Below, piece after piece: positions 44,004-52,224 of a DNA stretch of 52,224 bases (position 1 is the first letter of the stretch; each line of letters opens with the position of its first letter). The notes under the pieces were generated by a model. The model made no database searches. It saw only the letters and a list, made by a program, of their open reading frames with translations, and had not been told where the DNA came from. Location: NCBI GenBank assembly GCA_018398765.1, contig JAHBMJ010000268.1:1-52224 (forward strand). The letters are read 5' to 3'. Position numbers and translations under genes: made by a program. Source of the DNA: Chromera velia (taxonomy: Eukaryota; Sar; Chromeraceae).

Positions 44004-46608
44004 ATGGTGATGAATTTCTCGGCGCTTGACTACGGCGTCTTTGCCGTTGTGGCAGTCGCCTTCGCGGTGACCATCTGGCTCTCTGCTCGGAACAGGGCAA
44101 AGGCAGTGACCACCGACGAGTATTTTCTCACGTGCCGCTCGATGACCTGGTGGACAATCGGATTTTCGCTCTATGCGAGGTGAGTGGGATGAGTGAGCTT
44201 TCCCTTTTGTTGCCTGATGTACTGAGCACGTGTATGGTACCTGTAGACAGCTCCCTGCAGTTGCTGGTGAGATTTTTCACTCCATTCTCTTCCCGTCTCC
44301 GAATTTCCTTCACTTCTTTGTGTTCTCTGCGTTGCGCTTGTGTCGTGTTTGTGTTTGCAGCAACATTGGAACAGAGCACCTGGTCGGACAAGCAGGGGCG
44401 GCAGCGGGGACGGGCCTCGGAGTTGCTTCGTATGAGATTGCCGCAGGGACCTTCGTGGTTCTCTTGGGCTTCCTCTACTACCCTGTGTACAGAGCGGCAA
44501 ATGTGTCGACAGTCCCCGAATACTTTGAGAAGAGGTTCAACCCTCTGTGTCGGTATCTGCTGGTTGTGTACTCCCTTGTATCATGGGTCATGGTTCGTGT
44601 GGCCGCCCCTCTATTCGGGGCATCGGTGATCTTTGATGTGATTCTAAAAATGGATATGTGGGTTTCCTCGGTGGTGGTCGTTGTGGTCACAGTAGCGTAC
44701 GGAATCTTTGGGGGCCTTGCGGCCGTTATGTATACCGACGTTCTGCAGGCTGGTATCTTCACCACCGCAGGACTGGTGGGCATGTTTGTGGTATACAGAG
44801 TGTTCCCTGGAGGCCTGTCTGAGCTTCAGGGGACACTCGCGTCTGCAGGGCAAACAGAGTTTTTTGACATCTTGAGGCCGTGGGACGACAAGACGTACCC
44901 ATGGACAGGCCTCATTTTCGGATCTGCGTTTGTGTCAACTTGGTATTGGAATGCCGACCAAGTGATGGTCCAAAGGGTTCTAGCATCCCGGTCTCTTTTC
45001 GATGCTCAGACAGGGGTGATTGTCGGGGCGTTGTTGAAGACTGTGACGGTGTTTGCTATTCATTTCCCGGGCATGGCCGCGAGAGCATTGTATGAGACGT
45101 GTGTGCATAGTGAGGGATCGATGTTTGAGGAGTGGTGCACTCCGTCGCTTGCAGGGGGTAGTGGGGTGAACAAGGCTTACCCCCTGCTTGTAGCTCGGCA
45201 TTTCCCTAGTGGTCTGCTCGGTCTTGTGGTTTGTGGTTGGATAGCAGCATTGATGTCCTCTCTGGATTCAGTGCTGAATTCGTCCGCTCATCTGGTAGCA
45301 CATGATTTCTGGAAGAGGACAGTACGGCGGTCTGCGTCTGATAGAGAATTGATGTGGGTGGGGAGGATTACAGTACTGCTGGTGGCGGCAGTAGCTCTCG
45401 GGTGGCTTCCCATGATTGTTGCAGGGGGGGGGGCGTTTTATCTCTTTACTCAGAATGCCATGAGTCATGTAGCACCTGCAGTAGGGGCGGTGCTTCTCCT
45501 TGCCGTGCTTGTTCCTTGTAGGCGATGGTCTAATGGGGCGGGTGCGGTGGGGGGTCTTTTGTTTGGTCTTGTGTTTGGGATTTGCCGGTTTGTCGTTCAC
45601 GTGGCCGCAAAAGACAAGTGCGAGGCCATGATAGTAGACAACCGAATTAAAGGGCCCCTTTTTGAATGCATGAACTTCAATAACTTTGCTCTCTTTTCTG
45701 GACTTTTGTCGATCCTTGTGACAGTATTGATTTCCGTGAGTGTCGACTTGATTCCCTGTATCCCAGAGAGACTCCGAGAGAGGCTCCGGGGAGGTGAACC
45801 GGGCCTCGATGGTTTAACGATTTGGAGTGCCAAGCTTTCGCAAATGGATTCGGAGGATGCGGTAGCTGCGGCTACAAGGAAGGAGCGGAAAGAGAAGGAA
45901 AAAGAAGAAAGGGAAGAGAAGAAGAAAAACCTGGGGGGTGATGGGGAGGGAAAGGAGACAGAGGATGACGTTGAAATGGGGGGAATGCGGGGAGAAGAAG
46001 GAGAAGAAGAAGAAAGACGCGAAGATGCGTTAGAAAACGCAAACAGAGCGGAAGAGGGGGGCAACAGCGATATCCCTCCTCCTCTTCTCTTCGTTCAGTC
46101 TTCCCCCTCCTCTCTTTCCTTTCCGCCCTCCCCCGACACCCCTCCCCCTCCGACCGCCGCAGACACAGACTCCAACACACACAACCTCGCCCCTCCCCAA
46201 CAAGTCAATGAAGACCAGCAACCGTCTCCCATTGATAGCATGATTGCCGCATCACCCATCTCTCTGAATAAGAAGCGTGAACAGTCTGACGGCGCGACGC
46301 TGTGGCGGGGTAGGTCGAGTTGCGAGACGGAGGCCGAGGAGGGTCGTGCGGCTGAGAGAGAGAGGGAGATGCAGCTTGCAGCAGACAAGGGGGGAATGAA
46401 GAGTCTGTCGGAGGAGAAGGAAGGGACGGAAGAAGTCGTTGGGATTGAAGGGGGGGGGGCGGAAAAGAGACAGAGGCTCACACGTCGCATCTTGTTGGGT
46501 GCTGCGATTGTCGTTGTCCTCTCTCGATTTGCGCTCCTGTTCACTTTCAACACCTGGGCAGCATTTCCTCTCGACGACGTGGGGGCACCAATTTGGGAAG
46601 AGCAGTAG
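44004..46608 (+). CDS. Sodium:solute symporter (SLC5/SGLT-like), two exons
   Basis: Na+-coupled uptake of a small solute such as a sugar across the plasma membrane. Exons 44004-44179 (donor GTGAGT, phase 2) and 44361-46608 give 807 residues with a TAG stop. The junction recreates the SGLT signature SNIGTEHLVGQAG at the end of the first core helix. Later landmarks are YGIFGGLAAVMYTDVLQ, WYWNADQVMVQR and AALMSSLDSVLNSS, the Ser-rich sodium-site helix, followed by ASDRELMWVGR as in SGLTs. The last helix (about 770-788, ILLGAAIVVVLSRFALLF) is separated from the rest by a loop of about 215 residues, first Lys/Glu-rich and then Ser/Pro-rich. SGLTs have a loop here but a shorter one. The substrate cannot be predicted from sequence alone. 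The coding strand contains G runs up to ten bases. Confidence 0.92.
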
Positions 46609-47231
46609 ATTTCCTTCAGTAAAGGGAGGGAGACTTGAAAATATCGATATCAGAAGAACGGCACAGGTATATGCGCAATCAGAATCAAGAAAGGAAGAAG
46701 GGACAAGAAACTTAAAGAATGCCTTCGTCGGTCAGAGGAGGGTGTGCGATCAGGCAGGGAGGGAGGCAGGCGGGTGGGCAGAGAGAAGAAATTCTCTTTT
46801 TGTTTTGTGCGGTGCCATCCATGCCCTGTGAAGCTTCGAATGATTCGATCGAAAAAACTCTTTTTTGGTTTTTCGTCGTCGTCTGGGTTGCGTGCATGAT
46901 TTTCCCTCGAAAGAAAGAAACGTTTTTTCGTCGTCTTGTATCTAAACGGTCTGTCAGATCGCACGGTCGGTCCAACGGTCGGTATGTATGTATTCATGTT
47001 TGCCCTCGATCGATGCATGAATGACATTATCTCATTTGTTGTTGCCCACCTCCCTGCATATCTGCCTGTTGTCTGAGAGAATGAGAGAATGTGGGAACCC
47101 TCAACGCCTCTCTCTGTGTCTGTCTCTCTCCCCGTGTATGCCCCTGTATACGGTGCGAATGCATCAATCAGATCGATCGATCGAACGAATTCCTTGACCG
47201 GTTAAGCTGGACTGCATGAAGGGAAGACGAA

Positions 47232-47271
<40 letters not shown>

Positions 47272-49066
47272 AAAAAAGGAAGGAAAAGATTGAAGGAAGA
47301 AAGCAAGCAGAGAGAAACTGTAGAAAAGGGGAAAGAAGAGGCCCAAAGACTTAAGAACAGATGAAGGAAAGAATGCGAGAGTGACAGACAGACAGACAGA
47401 CTGAAAAATAAGGATGGAAAGCAGCGAGCATGTGATGAAGTAAGATCGAGGAAAAGGGGGGGTGTTTTAAATGGGAAAAGCGCAAGGAGGGCATATTCGT
47501 CTCAAGGTGTTCATTCGACCCTCCGTGGGGCAGGCGAAATGCCTGATAGCGCGCACTCGGTCAGTCTGTTTGGGTGCTGCGCCCTCCCCCCCTGGACTTA
47601 TTCGCGAGAGTGTGAGTGCGTGTGTTCGCATCTTTCAAACTGTTCGAACTTTCCAACGACTCGAGCTAGACCCCTGCAGAAAGAGCTCGATCGATGCATT
47701 CCTGTTTGGGCTGTTGAGCTCAGAGCGTCCATGATACAGGAAAATTAAGAGAAGACAAGAAAGGAATACAGAGGAGGTTTCAAAGAAGGTCTGCGGTGTC
47801 TTCTCTGACACGCAGGTAATGACTCGATTTCTCTTCTGAAAGGAAGGAAGACTCTTCCTCGATCCGTAGAAAAGGGAGAAACAGTCCCGCGCATGAAAAG
47901 AAAAAAGGGAATGGAGACGAATACTATTTGCCTTTTCGACTGATTGCTCGAACGTGCGCCGACTGCATGCCATAGAGTCTGTCTCCCGTCTGAGAACAAT
48001 TTTGACCCCGAAAGAATACCCCGATCTGAGGCACGCGTGCCTCGTGCATGCGTGTAAGTGATCAACTATCGATCAATCGATCGATACAATGAGTGCATGC
48101 GTCTTGTCTCTTTTTGCATCTGTGTGTCTTCACTATCATTTCACTATTTTCAATGTGTCTTCTCCAAAAATATCTTTTCGGCATGTCAAACAGCATATGA
48201 AACACTGGGCCAACTGATGCCATTGACGGTCATTTGATAGGTCATTTAGTCTGTAGGATTTAGCTACAGATTTATGTGCCGCCTGGGAGCTTCGCGCTCC
48301 AACTGGGGTTAGGTATCCTCTAATAGTCTAACTAACTAACTTAAACTAGGGTTGGACACTAAAGTTTTAAAGTTTTTTTTTGTTAAAGTTTTTTTTTGCC
48401 CTTTAGACTTTATTTTAAAAAAATATTTTTCAATCAGTTTTTGAGTAGATCGTTAATTAAGTCAGTCATAAGTTAGACTCATAACTAAACTAATTACCTA
48501 GCCTATATAGAAGATGGCACAAGCTTAGTCTCTTTAAGTTGAAATTTATGTTCACATTGAAAACAATCATCAGCGAGATCGATCGGATCTAGCATCGGAA
48601 GAAAAGTGGTCGGATGACATCATGGATCAAAAGTTCGGATGTACTTGCACCAGGAAGTAAACACTCACAATCATTAGAATCAATGGATTTCAGATCAGGT
48701 ATGCAACGCAGGAATTCCCTTTCATCCAGCGACTTAACACAAGAACGCACCTAAAAACGCACATAAAGAAAATCTATATATGAAGCCATCAAGAGATCAA
48801 ATTCAAGAATCATGTACACCGAGTTTGTGCTCGCGACATTCATCAAACACATGGTAAGGAGTCCAGCGATTGAGGAGTACTACATAGATTTTTTACATGC
48901 GATAGGCGATCAACACAAATGTACACAACATGAACGAACTTAACTTTGCCTTGTCTACATTTAAAGGCACGAATGATTGCACAAAAAGAGAAGAAGAAAA
49001 AAGAGGACAGATGAAAGGGAAACATAATTTGATATCAATTTCTCTCTCCTCACTCATCATCCGACT
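46609..49066. other. Intergenic DNA downstream of the symporter
   Basis: Includes the symporter 3' region, a (GAAA)n tract at 47231-47271, GATC-rich repeats near 47165 and 48065, and AT-rich sequence at 48330-48500. I see no supported gene. Confidence 0.4.
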
Positions 49067-49441
49067 CTTTTCCGCAAAAAACTCGTTTTCATAATTGGTA
49101 AGGAGTTAGAAGCTGAAATTTTGTGTAAGAAGACATTGTAATGATAGAAAAAGAACTATTGAACAAATTTTTTATATCATTTCTAGAAACATAGGCTGCC
49201 ATACAAATTTTGTGAGTTTTATACCGTTTTTCTTATTGTTGAAAACCTACAAAATTTGTATGGCAGCCTATGTTTCTAGAAATGATATAAAAAATCTGTT
49301 TCATAGTTCTTTTTCTATCATTTCAATGTCTTTTTACACAAAGTTTCAGCTTCTAACTCCTTACCAATTATGAGAATGAGTTTTTTGCGGAAATGCGCCG
49401 CTTTAAGGGGGCAAAAAACAACCTACTCACCCCCGGCATGC
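49067..49441. mobile_element. Foldback element, copy 2 (left end truncated)
   Basis: Same family as 3365-3821. It shares CGCAAAAAACTCGTTTTC, the TATCATTTCTAGAAAC core and the right end terminating GGCATGC. The left arm begins near the CTTTTCCGC position, about 55-60 bases shorter than copy 1, while the right arm is complete. The arms pair with each other more closely than copy 1 pairs with copy 2. Confidence 0.75.
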
Positions 49442-50368
49442 GTTGTTGAACGATCCTCTATATCACGCTAGCTTAGAGGCTAGGAAGAGTAAGATCTAGA
49501 AATTAGAGATAGCTAGAGTAGGAGCTCGGAGCTCCGCTTTCTTTTACTTTCTTAAAAAGTTTCTTTAAATTTAGCAATTAAGCAGATTATATGTAGTTAT
49601 ATGCTTATTACCGGTAATTGTGTGTAAGTTATTTCAACAGTGTTGGGCAACCGAGGATTCAACCAGGTAGCTATTAGTAGCTATGAAGGGAGGGATTTTA
49701 AGGGACTGACGAAAAAAAGTTTTACTGTGTTCCTTTCTTCAGAAGTCAATACCAGTTAGAAGCAACAGAGAAAAGCCTCTCCAGTATATAATACTGTACA
49801 CCAGTCTCTGAAACATACGGTGCTGCATACACTTCAATCGGTCAACTGATGACGACGCAAGGCACAACTAACGATGTGAGATAATGGAAATGAATTCTCG
49901 TTTCGTGAAGCGTAAGCATGCTATAAAGCATGCAGTGTGACAGCGCTTCAGCCTTCAGGCGACGTTGCATATGGTACACACGTGGATCGATGCGGCGGCG
50001 CGGCGCAGTTAACGGGGTCCCGCGGCCCCATGCAAGTGTTGCGCGCATGCGTCGAAAGTGCATGTTGCACATGCATGCACATGTTGCACACCAAATTTGC
50101 AATCAAAATGCAACTCTGTCTGAGTTTGCACCCAGAGTCGGAAGTGAGTATGGAAGCAGATCGCTAGCCGCTTGAAACGGAAAGCCATCTACCTTGCCAA
50201 AGACCTTCCTATCTACTGGTCTTTGTGTTGCAAAGGGTGGAAATGGCTTTCTGCGGCTTTCAATTTTGAAACTTTCAAAGCCGGATCGATCGGTGCGATC
50301 GGCTTGATTATCAAAGCGAGCCTCTCAAACCCTTCCTTTGTTGTTCACTGCGGGGATTCGAGCTGCAG
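49442..50368. other. Unassigned DNA upstream of the RG-rich gene
   Basis: Contains short open frames on both strands without splice support and several CATGCA-rich words near 50040-50090. It may hold the promoter or first exon of the next gene, whose start I could not locate. Confidence 0.35.
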
Positions 50369-51881
50369 CTGCTCGCGCGCAATTCGCCGCACTTTGGGAA
50401 TTCAGAGGACAACAGCACGTGAGTCTCCGCCATGATTTGGCAGGGATACAAAAAACGGGATGTCGGGTGCGGTCGGGTGCGAATGTTTGCTCCCGTCTGG
50501 TGAATGTCTCCAGCCGGCTTCGAACAGTTTTTTTCATCAGTCTGTTGGTAGAAACAGCTTTGCTGTTTGGTCATCACTCTGCCATGTTTACCCTTCGCAT
50601 TCCGATCGTTTCAGTGACTCCGTTATGGCTTCGTTACTTGCATCCTGCTTTGTCTCTTCTCTTGTTTTGAATCTGCAGAGAGGACCATGGAGAAGAGGCT
50701 GAAGCTGTCGGTGGGGCAGCTGCGGCAGCCTCACCCGCACCAGGCAGAGGCAGGGGCAGAGGCAGGGGCAGAGGCAGAGGGGCTGCCGGCGCCGGGAGGG
50801 GGCAGCGTGGTGGTCGTGGCGGACATCTGCTGGCAAGCTCTGGATCCCCCTCTCTCACACAGGCCGTCCACGACGAGCACGCTCTCGTGCCCTGCACTCA
50901 CGCACACACAGAGCTGTGTTCCGTGCAGCTGGAGACCCTGCACAACTTCTACAACGACACTGGGAGTTCATTGGTTCCGAGAGTGACTTCCAGGCGGCCC
51001 TGAACATGCTCAAGCTCCACTACAAGCCCGACGAGACGTTCGTGAACGACCGCTGGTCGGCCTTCTACACCTACAAGCGCGTTCACTGCGAAGAAATCAA
51101 GTGCAAAAGGCATAAGAAATCGGTCAGTGGGGCATAGTGGGGGAATATGACTGTGTGAAATACATGGTGTTGACTGAATTGTTGTATTGTCAATGAGTGG
51201 ATTGCATAGACCAGAATAGACTGAGTCAGCGTGAGCCTAGGCGTGAGCTGGGCCTCTGTCAGTATGAGAGAGCTTGTATCATGGCTGCCATACGTGATGA
51301 AAAATTTTGAAGTGAACGCAGCATGCATGCAGTAAAAGTGGGCCAGACTCCTTGTCGTCAATCCATATACAACGTGAACGAAATGTCGAGAAAGATTGTT
51401 TCAGCCTTGCGTTTCAGCGAAGCACCAGGTGCACTGTCACAGTTTCACACCTTTGATATGCATGTTCCAGGATATCCTGATCCCTTGTGATGCAGCTCTC
51501 GACACATATTGCGATGTATTGCGTGTATACGTCTTCTTTTGCAGGTCCAGCTCGTCTTCAACAACAAACCGCGGACGATGACCTCCGAGGGTTCGACCAG
51601 ACCGGTATTCTGCCTTGTGTGCCATGCAGGAGACGGGGGTGCCACACACACTGGATCGCTGCGACTGCAGATGGGTTCTCAAGACCGTCAGAGACCTCGA
51701 GAACTTTTCCCACCTCTGCGCCATTGTGAGACGATGAGCTGGCAGTGAGATGAGGAGTTGTGTGTTTTTTTTCTTCTAGGTCAAACTCACCCGGTTTAAG
51801 CTGCGTGCAAAGCCCCATGAGAAGATAAGAAACGCAAGAAATGCCCACAAAAAGGCGCTTTACGGCCTCAAAAGCCCGTGA
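50369..51881 (+). pseudogene. RG-rich putative zinc-binding protein gene with apparent frameshifts (5' end not found)
   Basis: Exons supported by splice sites and phase: 50369-50418 (donor GTGAGT), 50679 to 51122 (donor GTCAGT), 51545-51725 (donor GTGAGA), 51780-51881 (TGA). The second exon begins acidic (EDHGEEAEAV), then runs through a Gly-Arg repeat. Near 50960, at ACACTGGGAG, the reading must change frame by one base to continue from LHNFYNDT into WEFIGSESDF. Near 51633, in a run of five G, a second one-base change links FCLVCHAGD to VPHTLDRCDCRW. The latter stretch has CxxC, H and CxC that could bind zinc. The end reads VKLTRFKLRAK and is basic. Both breaks sit at homopolymers, so assembly error is as likely as true decay. 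I do not recognise the family. Confidence 0.45.
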
Positions 51882-51952
51882 AGAGATGTTTGGGACGTCG
51901 AGGATTATGAATAATTATGAATTTTTTTCAGCCAGCTCTCACGGAAGGTGCC

Positions 51953-52224
51953 ATGGAAAGGCTACTCCGTGAAAGCGAGGCTCGAACAGAAGAGAAATTG
52001 GGAGGGAAGATCCAGGGACTGAAAGACAGTATAGAAGAGATGGGGGAGCATCAAAGAAAGATGAAGCAGACGGTGAACGATCACGAAACGAGACTGGGAA
52101 ATTTGGAGAAGGGACAGAAAAGATCGGCCAAAGAGAAGGTGGAAGAGGAGAGGAGAATCTGCTCGCGGGTTGTTCTTGGACTGAAACTGCCCAAGAAAGA
52201 CATCCGCATACACGCAAAGAATTT
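51953..52224 (+). CDS. Coiled-coil protein, partial (runs off the window)
   Basis: An open frame from the ATG at 51953 (MERLLRESEARTEEK), preceded by a TTTTTTTCAG acceptor-like sequence at 51925-51931, so the exon may begin at 51932. It shows heptad-like Leu/Ile/Met spacing through about residue 60 with many Glu/Lys/Arg, then a basic stretch and RRICSRVVLGLKLPKKDIR. A coiled coil followed by such a beta-strand-like segment resembles LINE-type ORF1 proteins, but many structural proteins would look similar. No C terminus is visible. Confidence 0.45.
   Translation, partial: MERLLRESEARTEEKLGGKIQGLKDSIEEMGEHQRKMKQTVNDHETRLGNLEKGQKRSAKEKVEEERRICSRVVLGLKLPKKDIRIHAKN

Overview
This is nuclear DNA from an intron-rich unicellular eukaryote. 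Genes are cut by many short spliceosomal introns (about 50 to 900 bp) with CAG acceptors, exons go down to 23 nt, and gene-poor stretches hold foldback elements, microsatellites and homopolymer runs beside N gaps. The genes do not identify the species. The intron density, moderate GC and long CA/CTGA repeats would suit an alveolate alga such as a chromerid, but that is inference.

Layout. 1-8336: no confident gene; repeats and one complete foldback element (3365-3821). 8337-13660 (minus): a nine-exon DEAD-box RNA helicase of the DDX5/Dbp2 type with a Gly/Trp-rich N terminus and an RGG C terminus. 15405-16736 (plus): an intronless membrane-anchored protein with a possible 2OG-Fe(II) oxygenase residue pattern. 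17797-19020: CA and CTGA-type repeats. 19949-21483 (plus): a three-exon 138-residue protein, possibly Med10-like. 21694-25212 (plus): an unrecognised gene with an internally duplicated segment and an acidic tail; its last intron carries an 874-bp foldback element. 25519-25759: a MITE with an 8-bp target duplication. 26477-29525 (minus): a five-exon DUF2177-like membrane protein. 31669-42957 (minus): a complete 23-exon STT3, the catalytic subunit of oligosaccharyltransferase (712 residues). 44004-46608 (plus): a two-exon sodium:solute symporter, divergent from STT3. 49067-49441: a second, truncated copy of the 3365-3821 element. 50369-51881 (plus): an RG-rich protein gene with apparent one-base frameshifts. 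51953 to the end: a coiled-coil reading frame running off the window.

STT3 (ER N-glycosylation), the helicase (RNA remodelling) and the symporter (solute uptake) are housekeeping genes and there is no sign that the neighbours form one pathway. The most unusual property is the splice-donor pattern: in 34 introns of the three best-modelled genes, position +3 is a pyrimidine in 27 and A in only two (GTCAGT/GTCGGT rather than GTAAGT). Several exon ends have also been locally duplicated into the adjoining intron. I found no rRNA, tRNA, CRISPR array or clear viral gene.
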